Source of the DNA: Flaccisagitta enflata
Taxonomy: Eukaryota; Chaetognatha; Sagittoidea; Aphragmophora
Assembly (NCBI GenBank): GCA_965153355.1
Contig: OZ231127.1
Span: forward strand, 22,754,001-22,818,000
DNA length: 64,000 bases
Direction of reading: 5' to 3'
Made by a program: the position numbers and the translations under genes. Below, in pieces: positions 22,000 through 35,006 of the stretch (position 1 is the first letter of the stretch; each line of letters opens with the position of its first letter). The notes beneath the pieces were generated by a model that saw only the letters and a list, made by a program, of their open reading frames with translations, ran no database searches and was not told where the DNA came from.

Positions 22000-22597
22000 T
22001 TGCCAAAAAGTATACCGACACCTAGGCAATTCATTGATTAATTTACCAAATATTGACCAAATTATTATAATAAAAGTGCTAGTAGGTGATAGGATATTTT
22101 TTTTATAGATGATTCTAGTTATCTAAATTTTAAACAATCCATACAGCTTTTTATATTGCAAAAGATGATATGATTTCACATCTCTTAAACAAACTTCGCT
22201 GAACTAATCATTCTTGATGTAGGTCTATTGATTTGCTTATAACTTCTAAACGAATAAGACTACAGAAACCAGATAACGCTCATCTTGAAGATTTTTTGAT
22301 GAAGATTAATTTGCCTTTTTAAAAAAAGTTTCTAGCTTTTTTAGAAGCCAAGATATCCTTAATAAAAACAGTACTTAAAAATTCACTTCTTCATTCTTGA
22401 TTTTTTTTTTTCATTTTGAAAATGAATGTTTTCATTCTTTTGCTTGCCATTTCTAAACGGCCAAAGCTACAAGAACCAGATTGCATTCATTTTAAAAATA
22501 ATTTGTCAAAAATTGATTTCCTTTTTTAAAAGAAGTTCCTATCTGTTGTAGAGGCCAAGATATCTTTAGTTAAAGGTGTCGGTATACTTCTTGGTAA
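22000..22597. mobile_element. TIR element (MITE-like), ~600 bp
   Basis: Terminal inverted repeats of 24 bases with two mismatches: TTGCCAAAAAGTATACCG at 22,000 and CGGTATACTTCTTGGTAA ending at 22,597. The interior holds two diverged direct repeats of about 190 bases, each with GCCAAGATATC near its end (about 22,350 and 22,555). No coding capacity, so a non-autonomous DNA transposon. Target duplication not evident. Confidence 0.75.
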
Positions 22598-22749
22598 GGT
22601 GGTATGGAAGTGCGAGGACGCACTTAAAAACTTAGCTTCATTACACTCTCTTTACTCACTTCTTATCTGTGATCAATTTACGCAGCAGCTGAAACAATTC
22701 TATTCTCGATCATCTTGCTAGTAGTCTAGGATTTAAGGAAAAGGACTCG

Positions 22750-24115
22750 GCGTTTTTGGAGCAAAGCGTGAAAATTTGCATACGGGGTCAGTTTTTTGTG
22801 CCAAACAAGACTAGAATGGGTACACGTCTGATTTTTTAGTGTACCCATCTCAAAAACGCGTTTTTTTGCCAAAAAAACACTTTGAAATGGCGCTGACGCC
22901 AAACCAATTGACGAATGACTATAAAATTTTAGGTGAAGAAAAATATGCCTTTTTTCTACTTGCATGCAAAATTTCAGCAAAATCGGTTCAGTAGAAGCGA
23001 AGATATTGCCGTTTAAAGTTTAGGCCTATTTTCAAAAAAAGGGCTATGTTTCAATTTTGGGGTAAAATTGTGTTTTTTTGAGCTGGAAGTCTGAAATTGG
23101 TTTCACTTGCATATATTACCCTAATTTCTCTAAAACAAAAAAATTGAAAAAATCCGTATTTTTTAGTTTTATGAAAAACCACAAAATTGGGTGCTCAAAA
23201 TTTTGGCCTGATTTTAAAAAAGGCGAGAGGAAAGTGTGAAAATCATTGACGCCCACTCAGAATCTATTGTCATAAAGTGTACCAACTTATTCTGACTTTC
23301 GGAGGTCTGATAACAAAGAAAACAAAATTTAAAAGTTAAGCAAAAATATGAAAATTTAGCATTTTTACCCTCTTTGATATGAAAAAATTCAAAGTCTGAT
23401 TAGGAAGCTGAAATTTGGCTCAGATATGCCCCTTACATATAGGGACTTGCATACAAAATTGTAGGCAAATTGGTTGAAGCGTTTGGCTGTAGCGTTACCA
23501 AATGTCCCTAGGGGTCCAAAAATGTGAAATTTTGGGTCTTTTTTTTTAATTCTTTGAAATTAAATTTTGTCTTTTTGGGTTAATGTACCCTTCAGTTTGG
23601 GAATAAGTTGGTACACTATGACAATAGATTCCCTGAGTGAGCGTCAATGATTTTAATATTTTCCTTGCACTAGCCCTTTCTGAAAATCAGGCTTAAATTT
23701 TGAAGGTTGATTTTTTGGTTTTTTGGCCAAAAATTAAAAAAACATGGATTTTTTTCAATTTTTTTGTTTTTATGGTAAATTAGGGTAAAATAAATGAGTG
23801 AAACCAATTTCAGACTTCAGCTCAAAAAACGATTTTACCAAATGAAACATAGCTTTTTTTGAAAATAGGCCTAGACTTTAAACAGCTATCTTCACTTCTA
23901 CTGAACCGATTTTGCTGAAATTTTGCATGCAGAGAAGAGCATATTTTTGCTTCACTAAAATTTTATAGTCATCGTCGATCGTTTGGCGTCAGCGCTCTTC
24001 AAAGTGTTTTTTGAAGAAAAAACGCGTTTTGAAATAATTAAAAAATCAGAATGCACCCCTTATCTTGTTAAGCACAAAAACTGACGTATGCAAATTTTCA
24101 CGCTTTGCAAAAACG
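22750..24115. mobile_element. Large palindromic element, ~1.37 kb
   Basis: The two halves are inverted, moderately diverged copies: GCGTGAAAATTTGCATACG at the left is mirrored by GTATGCAAATTTTCACGC at the right end, and AATCTATTGTCATA (23,261) by the inverse at 23,617. Arms are about 540 bases each with a unique loop of about 290 bases (23,300-23,590). No protein is encoded. Likely a foldback-type non-autonomous element. Confidence 0.75.
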
Positions 24116-24202
24116 CTATAAGTCTGTTTTTTCCTTTAGAGACGGGACTATAGGCCACTGCTTTAGATTTTGAAATCTTAGACAACGCGCTTGTTCTGTT
24201 TT

Positions 24203-24303
<101 letters not shown>

Positions 24304-24491
24304 AGCACGAAATTCCAACAAATGGTAATGATTGAAGAACAGGAAAAAAAGTTGTCAATAAGCTTGATTGTTAACCAAATGGGAATATCTGTGTGAAAAA
24401 AAAGAAAAAGAGATAAAAAAACAACGATGTCAACTGGACTCTTCCCTTTTCTAACAAGACACTTCACTTCACACTGCGTCCGTCCCTACAG

Positions 24492-24590
24492 CAGCACAAA
24501 AGTGAATCAACGTTCCGCAACATTTTTGCCGCGGTTTTCACCTGTTTTATCATTACTTGGTGTGCCAGCCTCGTTCCACGTTCATCAACG
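24492..24590 (+). CDS. Candidate exon with a membrane segment
   Basis: An acceptor CCCTACAG and a donor ACG|GTAATT bound 33 codons in phase 0. The encoded stretch FRNIFAAVFTCFIITWCASL is hydrophobic enough for one membrane helix and is flanked by charged residues. It resembles the sixth helix of a seven-helix receptor in its F..CFIITW pattern, but one segment cannot decide that. No partner exons identified. Confidence 0.28.
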
Positions 24591-24773
24591 GTAATTATTT
24601 ATACTTCTCAATCATCTAAGCCAGGGCCAAAGGAGCATGAGCTTGAAATGAATGAGTGCGCTCATTTCATGATTTAGTATGTAACATCATTGCTTTGTCC
24701 TGACAATGTCAAAAGGTACAAAATGTACACAAGGATGAATGGTCGTTGAAAGAATGCATTAGGTAAATAGGGG

Positions 24774-25399
24774 CACTGCTGTCTCAAACAAAGTTTTAGA
24801 CAAGAATGACATAACTATGCGGTTTTTTGCATTTTTGCATAGGTCATGGGCATACAAACCAAGAACCATCAAGTAGAAAATCTTTCCAGAGGCGCTTTTT
24901 GAAATAAATGAAAAATTCAATATTTTTAGCTTTATTTTTCATAAAAAAATTTTTAGGTTGGTTTAACCTATTTTTTGAGAGCATATTGTTAATCCTGATA
25001 AAATTCTGATTTATATGATAGGTCGCACTATATGGTTTTCATAAGAAATAATTTTTTCATATTCTAGGCCACCGCTCTAATTTTGTAACGGTGGCTTTGA
25101 AAATGAATTTTTTTTCTTATCAAAACCATATAGTGCGAACTATCAAATGAATCAGAAACTTATCAGGATTAACATTATGCTGTCAAAAAAAAAAAGGTTA
25201 AACCGACCTGAAAAATTTTTTATGAAAAATGAAGCTAAAAATATGGAATTTTTCATTTATTTCAAAAAGCGCCTCTGGAAGATTTTCTACTTGATGGCTC
25301 TTGGTTTGTATACTCATGAACTATGCAAAAAAAAAAAAAAAAAAAAAAAAACGCATAGTTATATCATTCTTGTCTCAAACCTTATGTGAGACAGCAGTG
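24774..25399. mobile_element. Palindromic MITE-like element, ~625 bp
   Basis: The ends are CACTGCTGTCTCA and its exact inverse TGAGACAGCAGTG. The whole element folds on itself: CTTTCCAGAGGCGCTTTTTG pairs with CAAAAAGCGCCTCTGGAAG, and the centre (about 25,067-25,098) is CCACCGCTCTAATTTTGTAA closing with CGGTGG. Coding-free. It lies 66 bases upstream of the start codon of the gene at 25,466, so it may form part of that gene's 5' region. Confidence 0.8.
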
Positions 25400-25465
25400 G
25401 GGGATTCACTGTTTTTCCCCCACGCCTGTTAAAGCAGCAAAGATTTCGGCACCTCAATCTTGAAA

Positions 25466-27252
<1,787 letters not shown>

Positions 27253-27434
27253 GAAAACCCATGAGTTCAAGAAAAAAAAACAAAGATCTATTCATCTTGT
27301 TGTTTATTTTATTGATTTGCTTTGCCTGATTTGGGTCGATTTTTAAGTCTCACGCAGTTCAATTTTTTTTTCTTTTACATTAGCATTTTTGAATCGTCAC
27401 AATGTGTTCATCACTGAGTATATTATCAGTCTGT

Positions 27435-27440
27435 TTTATT
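27435..27440 (-). promoter_or_regulatory. Candidate polyadenylation signal of AMDHD1
   Basis: AATAAA on the minus strand, about 72 bases past the AMDHD1 stop codon. A second AATAAA on the same strand lies at 27,303-27,308. Confidence 0.4.
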
Positions 27441-27511
27441 ATCCGTTTTAAGTGATTACAACAACAAATTTGTAAACCTCTTGAGTCTTGAGTGTAGTTT
27501 TCCATCAGAAC

Positions 27512-27883
27512 TCATATTCTGCTATGGGTCAGAATTCTTCCTTCCTTGATAACTTCGCGAATCACGTGACCCTCACCGCCAAACTGAGAGCCAAAAAACG
27601 GGGGAAAATGTTTTCCAAACCTGACACATTAATTATATTTTGGTCGATCCAATCCGTTGGCTGGTCCGTTGGTCGGTTCATTGTTCGGCTGGTCTCAGGG
27701 ATAAGGATGCGATCCGGGATGCGAATGCGAACGCACAGGATGCGCGAGATTTTGGTAAACGCGGATAAGGATGCGAACGCATCTGATAGAATATAGGAGT
27801 GGATGTGAACGCGCATCCTCCCCAAAGCGTTCGCATCCATGCTTTTATGCGTTTATGCGTGTGCGTTTGTGCGTGTGCATGTG

Positions 27884-27960
<77 letters not shown>

Positions 27961-28545
27961 CTGTGTGTGTGTGTGTGTGCGAATGTGTGTGTGCGTGCGA
28001 ATGTGTGTGTGTGTATGCGCGCAAGTGTGTGTGAGTATGTACATGTGCGTGTGTGTGCACACGCGCCTGTGTGTATGTGTTTGGGCATGGGAGACCATTT
28101 GCCACGACAATATTTCAACCTCAGGTTACTTTTTCTTTTTCTTCTCTGTTTTTTTCTTCGTCCCTCATGAATTCTTTATTTCTGCTCTTTCCTTCATTCC
28201 TTCTTTCCTCCCTGTTTCTTTCTTTCCCTCTTCCTTTCATTCCTTCTTTATTTCACTCCTTCTTTATTTCATTCCTTCTTTCTTTGTTTGTTTCTTTCAT
28301 TCCTTCCTTCTTTGTTTGTTTCTTTCTTTCTTTCTTTCTTTCATTCTTTTTGTTTCTTTCTTTCTTTCTTTGGTTCTTTCTTTCTTTCTTTCTCTCTTTC
28401 CTCCATTCTTTCTTTCTTTCTTTCATTCTTTCTTTCTTTCTCTCTTTCCTCCATTCTTTCTTTATTTCTTTCTTTCCTTCCTTCCTTCCTTCTTCCTTCC
28501 TTCTTTATTTCTTTCCTTCTTTCTTTCTTTCTTTCTTTCTTTCTC

Positions 28546-28607
<62 letters not shown>

Positions 28608-28615
28608 CTCCCTTC

Positions 28616-28648
<33 letters not shown>

Positions 28649-28652
28649 CTCC

Positions 28653-28711
<59 letters not shown>

Positions 28712-29595
28712 TCCTCCCTTCCTTCCTTCCTTCCTTCCTTCCTTCCTTTCTTTCTTTTCTTACTTCCTTTCCATAAGAGAAAGTGTAGGAAGCGTTGAAA
28801 ACGCGTAACGCGAACGCGTTAGCAACCAAAAACAATGGATGCGATGCGTAACGCGATGCGCGAGCTGCTTAAAAACGCGAAAGCGAACGCTTTTGAAAAT
28901 CCCGCGCATCCTTGTCCCTGGCTGGTCTGTTGGTTGGTCCGTCACTATCTTCTTTGACAGCCCTTCCTCACCCGCCCACATGTCCGACAACGCTAGCTGT
29001 AATATCTATATAAACAAGGCCGGATACACGGCTACCCCAGTCGCGTGCGGGTGGGCAGGGGCCATAATTGAGGTCAACGGAGCATTTGGGCAGGAGCAGT
29101 AAGGCTAAAAACCCCATTAACGCCGAAAAAGTAAAGTGTGACCGACGGACGGACCGACGGACCGACAAAGCGGGGTGTAGAGTCGCGTAGCACGCGACTA
29201 AAAAAAAATGCAGCTGCAGAAATGATAAGATTATACCTGATAGATGAGATGCTGCCATGAATCTGCGTTGAGAATGAGCAGATCGGCCTTTTTACCGACT
29301 TCGATCGATCCTTGCGTCGATGATCGCCCGATTGACGCCGCCGCGTTTATCGTAGAGGCCACCTGCGGTCAGTTTTGAACAATAACATACATAATGACTG
29401 AATCTTACTATGTAAATGATAACCCAGAGTCCCAGACCTTTGTCAAGTCTCATGCAAATCCAAGATCTATAGGCAATGACTCACAAAAGCTTCCTCCATA
29501 GTCATGCGTCCCAAAACGCAGGCGAGATGCATGGTCACTGGCATGGAAAGGCAATGAGCGTTGGGGTTAAAATCCGTTCCTGCAAGAGGGGGAGA

Positions 29596-29686
<91 letters not shown>

Positions 29687-29741
29687 CAGAGAGCAGTGGA
29701 GCATTTAAGTGGATATCCGTTCATTAAAGTGTGGTAGAAGA

Positions 29742-29808
<67 letters not shown>

Positions 29809-31558
29809 GAGAGAAAGAGAGAAAGAGAGAGAAAGAGAGAGAGTACGCGGTACAACCAGCCAGACATATCTTTCTCGTTCTATGTATGGAAGCTTGGCAA
29901 ACCTAACCTAGGGCGACGGGGACGTCTCCATCTAGTAGTTTTCTGATGTGGTCGGTTTTAAGTCTCAGGATGTAAGCGGTGGTTGGCAGCACAACGGCGA
30001 TACTTCCACAAGCTGCCATTGCAGCCACTCCCTCCGTTGATACTTCCTCCAAATGAGATACCGTCTGAGCACGAAGCTCTCCTGTAGAAAAGCATTTGAT
30101 GGTCATTTTTTTTTAGTTTATTAGTTGCGGACACGCAACTCTATAAGAGGCTTTGTCCGTCCGTCGGTCCGTCCGTCCGTTATGATCGAGTCAAAAAGTG
30201 GGAAAACGCGCTTATCCGCCCCTGCCCACCTGTCCGCAACTGGTGGCCGTGTATCCGGCCTTGTATTTCTTAAGTTACCCCTTCTGCCTTTTATCGTTGA
30301 CTTTCGGTCTCTCTTTCTTCTTTCTCCTTTACTGTATCTTTTACTCAGTTCTTCTATCAAAGATGGTTCGATGTCCTGTAGGACACAGGGGTGAATTTCC
30401 ATACGTACGTACGTCCGTCCCCCCCCCCCCCCCGAAGCTTCTCAAGCCTCAAATCCCCATTGAATAATATGGAAAATTAACGAAAAAACAAAAAAATGTA
30501 TGTTTTCCATTGAATAACATGGAAAATTGATAATAACTAAAAATAATGTTAAATTCCTATTGAATAACATGGCAAATTGACAAGAAATTGAAAAAATGCA
30601 AAGTTCCTATTGAATATGGATAATTACTCAGGACATATGGAAATTCACCCGTGTCCTACAGGACATCGGCCCTTTGGGGCCGCTGCCCTGCTCTCACTCC
30701 ACTTCTTCAGCTAATCACTCCAAGCAGGGCAACGGGTACCGCTGACCATGTGCGATCCTTGGATGACTTGTTTTCTATAAACCAAATCCTTCCCTGTTTA
30801 CTTTCTTTTCAGTCGCGTACGACGCGACTCTACATCCCGCCACGTCGGTCGGTTGGTCGGTCGGTCGTCCCTTTTTTTACTTTTTCGGCGTTTCTGAGAT
30901 TTCTCAGCCTATTCACCATCCCCCATGCCTTTTATTTACTTTCGGGGGGGGGGGGAATACTCAATAAGCACGTTTGGTCTCTTCATCCGCTCGTTCATCT
31001 GCCTTTCTTTGCTTAAGATGTTTTCCTTCATTGAGAATTCCACTTCATACCAGCCAATTCTCCAGAAGCCATGAAATGAATTTCATCTCCATGAAAATTG
31101 ATTTTCATTCCATTTTGACTTCCGGTTTGAAGAATTTGTTTGCTTTGAGTCGTGTCAAAAACTCCCTTTTCGCAAAACACGTCGATGTTCTCCACATTTA
31201 GCAATCCTTGAGGACGGAGAAAGGAGGAAAGCTTGGGTGCAGGGATCAGACAAGTTGTGGGGATGCGACGTCGTATGTGATGACGTTATATTTTCTCTCT
31301 CTGCTGCATCACTTTACTTCCAATTCAAGATGTAAAGATATGTTTAAACATCATTAAACATGAGATACCGAGCTTAAAATGCTTCTTAAAGTGACGCCCG
31401 AGTCACCGTCTGTTTAGTTTCTCCGTTCATAATTCCAAATCTATGCTTCTATGCGATACATGTATGTCACATAAAATCATACCTGCCGCAGTTTGTTCGG
31501 TGATTTTTGGGATGTCGACTTGACAAATACTTTGCGTCGCTTCATCCGCGGTACGTCC
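27512..31558 (-). CDS. AMDHD1: Probable imidazolonepropionase (5' exons not seen)
   Basis: Six exons on the minus strand in order: 31,483-31,558, 31,051-31,206, 29,908-30,081, 29,485-29,579, 29,237-29,362, 27,512-27,583. All junctions are GT..AG and phase-compatible. The product hydrolyses 4-imidazolone-5-propanoate to N-formimino-L-glutamate in cytosolic histidine breakdown. Diagnostic stretches: GRTADEATQ, VENIDVFCEKGVFD, INFHGDEIH (metal His and catalytic Glu), SHLEEVSTEG, LLPTTAYILRLK-like VLPTTAYILRL, ALGTDFNPNAHCLSMP (metal Asp), and the C-terminal HLIYQ joined to FGGEGHVIREVI. About 232 residues are covered, roughly the C-terminal half. The N-terminal half, with the HxH metal site, was not found up to 33.8 kb, so the gene is either truncated or its 5' exons are too diverged or distant. 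Introns carry microsatellites, hairpin elements and a foldback element. Confidence 0.9.
27885..28080. repeat. (GT)n microsatellite
   Basis: Interrupted GT/TGCG run in the last intron of AMDHD1. Confidence 0.95.
28180..28766. repeat. (TTTC)n / (TTCC)n tract, ~590 bp
   Basis: Long imperfect pyrimidine tetranucleotide array, all C and T on this strand apart from rare A or G. It lies in the last AMDHD1 intron. Mirror-symmetric polypyrimidine of this length can form triplex DNA; that is general knowledge and not shown here. Confidence 0.95.
29012..29207 (-). mobile_element. Hairpin-ended short element, well preserved
   Basis: Reads ACAAGGCCGGATACACGGC, GTGCGGGTGGGCAGGGGC, AACGCCGAAAAAGTAAAG, a GACCGACGGACGG run, and closes with the perfect hairpin AGTCGCGTAGCACGCGACT plus a run of A. 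A near-identical copy lies at 58,003. Located in the last AMDHD1 intron. Confidence 0.8.
29597..29684. repeat. (GA)n microsatellite
   Basis: GA run of about 88 bases only 18 bases upstream of the exon boundary at 29,579; on the coding strand it reads as CT and forms most of that intron's polypyrimidine region. Confidence 0.95.
29743..29841. repeat. (GA)n with GAAAGAGA units
   Basis: GA run that decays into GAAAGAGA units at its right end; same intron as the run at 29,597. Confidence 0.95.
30118..30276 (+). mobile_element. Hairpin-ended short element
   Basis: TTAGTTGCGGACACGCAACT, TATAAGAGGCTTTGTCCG, short GTCC run, GTGGGAAAACGCG, CCCCTGCCCACCTGTCCGC and GTGTATCCGGCCTTGT. Located in an AMDHD1 intron 37 bases upstream of an exon. 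Confidence 0.8.
30370..30750. mobile_element. Foldback element related to 20,420-21,012
   Basis: Inverted ends GATGTCCTGTAGGACAC (30,370) and GTGTCCTACAGGACATC (ending 30,667), extended by GGTGAATTTCCATA and its inverse. The core has about four tandem units around TCCTATTGAATAACATGG plus a C homopolymer. Outside the right arm, GGGGCCGCTGCCCTGCTC and GGGTACCGCTGACCAT match, inverted, the terminus at 20,420-20,500. The shared ends with unlike cores define one family. Confidence 0.7.
30808..30905 (+). mobile_element. Hairpin-ended element, 5' fragment
   Basis: AGTCGCGTACGACGCGACTC, a GGTCGGTTGG run and TTTTTACTTTTTCGGCG; truncated before the GCCCACCC region. Confidence 0.55.
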
Positions 31559-31599
31559 CTTAGTACAAAAGAGAGTTTTTTCGTCGATAATTTCTACAT

Positions 31600-32327
31600 T
31601 ATGTGAATATTCATTTGTTATTCTTTCTTTTGGAATTGTGCCAAGGGGAGCGTCTATCAAATGTGTAGGAAATTTTGTAGGTGGGTTTAGATTCATTGAC
31701 TATAACTCAAAAATATTTGCGAATCTACACTTAAATTGCCCCGCCAACTCAAGATATGATTCAGAAATTGCTTTGTTCCTTAAGAAAACATTATTAGTCC
31801 TCCCAAGGCTTTCATCACGCACGCGCAATGGGGATTTCGACCATGGCCGTTTCCACCCCAACATTGTTTGATAAGTTCTTTTCTCAAGACTCGGAGCGTG
31901 TTTGTTGTTTCTCCTTTGGGTGGGGGGGGGGGGAGAAAAATGCAGGCAAGCCACAAGAATCTTCCATTAAGAATCACCAAGGTCCACAAACTATTTCTTG
32001 TTTATTTTTTATGTCTCAAATTATAATCACGTTGACACATTGTTTACTGTTTGGGGCAGGGAACACAAATGGAAACAAAAACTCTTTCCACTTGATTTGT
32101 GAACACATCCACGAGTGAACGTTGGTGAAATGAAGATGTCAGAGATTGTCACCGGGTGTCAGGGATTGTCATCGGGTGTCAGGGATTGTTATAGTGTGTC
32201 ATTCCCTCTGTCATTTTGGCGTCACTGACCAAATAAGGAACGCCAAACAACGCAACGATTTTTGCCTCCACTTAACGCGCAACGTACATATTTGTTTAGC
32301 TTCGGGTTTTTGTCAGATTGGTCATTT
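31600..32327. other. Non-coding, nothing recognised
   Basis: Searched on the minus strand for the missing AMDHD1 5' exons without success. Contains a G homopolymer near 31,920 and three GGGATTGTCATCGGGTGTC-like units at 32,140-32,200. Confidence 0.4.
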
Positions 32328-32581
32328 TTAGTTGCGGACACACAACTCAATAAGAGGCTTTGTCCGTCCGTCAGTCCGTTGGTCCATCCGTCCGTCCGTC
32401 ACACTCGAGTTGTCACGTTCGAGTTGATAACGCGAAAAACGCGTATTTAGGATGCTGCAGTTGGTATTGTTTGTGTTGTTTGTGTTTAAGGGGGGTTTGG
32501 GGTGTGATTTTGGTGAGGCTGGGGGTTGGATGCCCCTGCCCACTCGTCCGCAACGATATTGTGACTCCGCGTCACTTGTTT
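32328..32581 (+). mobile_element. Hairpin-ended element, long subtype
   Basis: AGTTGCGGACACACAACTC (hairpin with one mismatch), GTCCGTCCGTCAGTCCG, CGAAAAACGCG, GCCCCTGCCCACTCGTCCGC and ATATTGTGACTCCGCGTCAC, the same subtype end as the copy at 1,106. Confidence 0.75.
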
Positions 32582-32924
32582 CTCTCAGACTCTCTCAATC
32601 TCTATCCCTCTGTCTGTCGGTCTGTGCCTCATTTTCCCCCTTTCTCTCTGGCCATTTCGTTACAAAATATGAAAGCCCAAAGGTATATAATGCCCAATAC
32701 GTCCGATTATCACATTGTTTGGACCCTCTCTCATTAGTTGGTTCATGTATAAATTAAGCACATCAACGGTACTACCAGTATGCCCCCTTGGCCTTGTTTC
32801 TATATCCACACACAATATAAGCTCATCCTCCTCATTCGGCCTCGACCTACGATTTTGCCATAAATCTCTTTGCTCTTAAAGGGCAATTTTTTCGGTTTTG
32901 ACTCCTGATAGGTGCTCCTGTTAT

Positions 32925-33078
32925 TTTTAGTTGCGGACACGCAACTCTATAAGAGCCTTTGTCCGTCGGTCCGTCGGTCCGTCGGTCCGTTGGTCCGAAA
33001 AGTATGAAAACACGTATTTCCGCCCCGGCCCTGCCCACCCGTCCGCAACTGGTATTGGCCGTGTATCCGGCCTTGTTC
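32925..33078 (+). mobile_element. Hairpin-ended short element
   Basis: AGTTGCGGACACGCAACT, TATAAGAGCCTTTGTCCG, GGTCCGTC run, CACCCGTCCGCAACTGG and GTGTATCCGGCCTTGT. Confidence 0.78.
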
Positions 33079-33791
33079 TTGTAGCAGTAGCACGCGAAAA
33101 AATGTCTCGACGGTTTGTCCGTCCTTACGTCAATGCATCGTTAACACTCATTTCGTTTCAGTACCTTGATAAAAAGTTATTTCTCCCCAAAACGTTTTTT
33201 TTTTCATTTTCCCGTTTCGGAGGCCTTCCCAAAAGCAGGGCGTAAATGGCGACATTGTTAACAAATACTCACGAAAATGATCATTTTTTGACCTGTTGGG
33301 TAAAAATTGCCCAAAACAATAATCGCACGTGAAAATGAATGGGGGTTAAAAAACACGCTCAGATAACGTTCGTTTGTACTAACTAGCGTCAAATCGACGT
33401 GATGAAGTCGATGATCAATGGCCAAATTCCAAAAGAAGTTGAAAGGACACAGAGAGAGGAAATTGTCGTTCGGAATCCTTTGAAAAAGAAAGTACAGAGT
33501 CACATGCTCACAAAAAGTAGTAACAGAAAACTCTGTTGTTCTCTGCTTGGACTACGTCTTATCAATTTTTTTTTGGAAATGCACCATGAAAGTTGAAACT
33601 AAAGTGTAACTGAATGGGGAGTAAAGCTAAGATTCTTTGAAAGACACAGATTTTCCATCGGAAGCGAAAGAAAAAAAAAAGAAAAAGAAAAAGAATAGAA
33701 ACAGAGACAGCATTACTTAGGCTAAGATTTTCAACAACGACAGAGGACATTGACAGACACCCACGCTTCGCCGCCTCGATGATCGCCGACG

Positions 33792-34025
33792 ATGTTGCCT
33801 CCGACTCGTCGATTTTTCTCCCGGACGACGGCTCACGGATTCGCCAAGTTGACGGAGACGAATCAACCTCGTCGACGAGCAGTTTGGATCTGCATCTGCT
33901 TCCTCGCTTACGTCTGCCTCCTCCTCATCATCGGCGCACTGACGGCAAACTATTTGGACCCGAATAACACAATCACGACTCTTGCCGTTCATCCCGTCGC
34001 GCACGAATTTGATCCAGAGGAAATG
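33792..34025 (+). CDS. DEG/ENaC channel, N-terminal exon
   Basis: ATG opens 78 codons and ends at a donor ATG|GTATTT. The sequence has the DEG/ENaC entry signature: an aromatic FF, then RTTAHGFAKL with the conserved His-Gly gating motif, a basic cluster, and a membrane helix beginning AVWICICFLAYVCLLLIIGA, then NTITTL. Family members are sodium channels of two membrane helices; this covers only the cytoplasmic N-terminus and the first helix. The following exons were not found: 94 bases downstream starts the LTR of the 10-kb BEL/Pao cluster, which would sit in the first intron or truncate the gene. An in-frame stop lies just upstream, supporting this ATG. The two other open frames here are shadows. 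Confidence 0.55.
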
Positions 34026-34118
34026 GTATTTGCTCTCATTTAATGGTGCCAGGTCTTGAGCCCCTAACCAACAACAACTTTAAGGCATCTTTTACAACCC
34101 TGAATAATTTTGAAAAGG

Positions 34119-35006
34119 TGTTAGAAATGTATGTCCGTCCGTCTATTAGGTATGTGTGCTTTTGTTTCTTTTGCGTGCCTTTGGCTTTTTCTCTTTTCTT
34201 ATTATTCAATGCCGGTGTCTTTTGTTTCTCGCCATTTTTTATAATGAACGCTAGATGGGTAACCATATGGTTGCGCCTTGTATTTTGTGCCATTTGTTTT
34301 TACTACGTAGACAGACATACGTAACTCGTATTCGTGTCATCCAATTTTGGATTGATTGCTTTTATTTATTTACGGCATTGCTTCCTAGAGTGATTGATTG
34401 ATTTTTCGTGATCGATTGAATGTGCCCTTGGAATTCGCTAATTTCAATAATCTCTCATCTTTTTATTGCAGATAAACTTATGAACGGACAATTAACGTTA
34501 GTTTGACATCGACAGACTGTGGGTTGAAACCAACGAAAGTGGGCCTAAAAGTAAGTTTTATAGACGCGTCGTTGCTTTTATTAACGTTGTTTTTATCTTG
34601 TCTTCCGGTCTGTTATTCTTGTCTTTTGCATTTTTGCATTTTTATCGCCGGATTTTAGTATGGTTTTTATCGCTTGCCCGATCAGCTTACTATGGGGATG
34701 ATATGGATGAATTTAATGGGATAGGCCGGGGCAGGGGCAGGTATTATCAGGTGGCATGGGCTCTGAAGAAGATGAACATGTTGTCATGTGCTGTTTCTGT
34801 CCTTTATTGTGTCCTGTCTCGATTTCATGTTATCTTTTGCGTTTGCTGATCACCATTAACGCCCACTTTCCCTTTCATTTTTCCCCCTCTCTTCAGTTGT
34901 TGAAATTTTTATGGAATAAACGAGACGATCGCCTTCCTATTTTCCAATCGGCCAACTTTCTTTCACCACAAGTCGTCAGTCAGATAGACGCTCATAGACA
35001 GTGCCA
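34119..35006 (+). mobile_element. BEL/Pao LTR, plus-oriented copy
   Basis: An 888-base LTR starting TGTTAGAAATG and ending GACAGTGCCA, a TG..CA structure. It is the inverse of the LTRs at 35,551 and 43,313. The start is defined by the point where the three copies stop matching. Confidence 0.85.

Noticed and set aside
27839-28808. 319-codon open frame (Cys-Val then Phe-Leu-Ser repeats) and its antisense Lys-Glu frames
   Set aside because: Pure translation of GT and TTTC microsatellites in an AMDHD1 intron.
30125-30394. Recurring peptide pattern RNSIRGFVRPSVRPSV in many frames
   Set aside because: Translation of the hairpin-ended short element and its GTCC repeats, found in all orientations; not a protein family.
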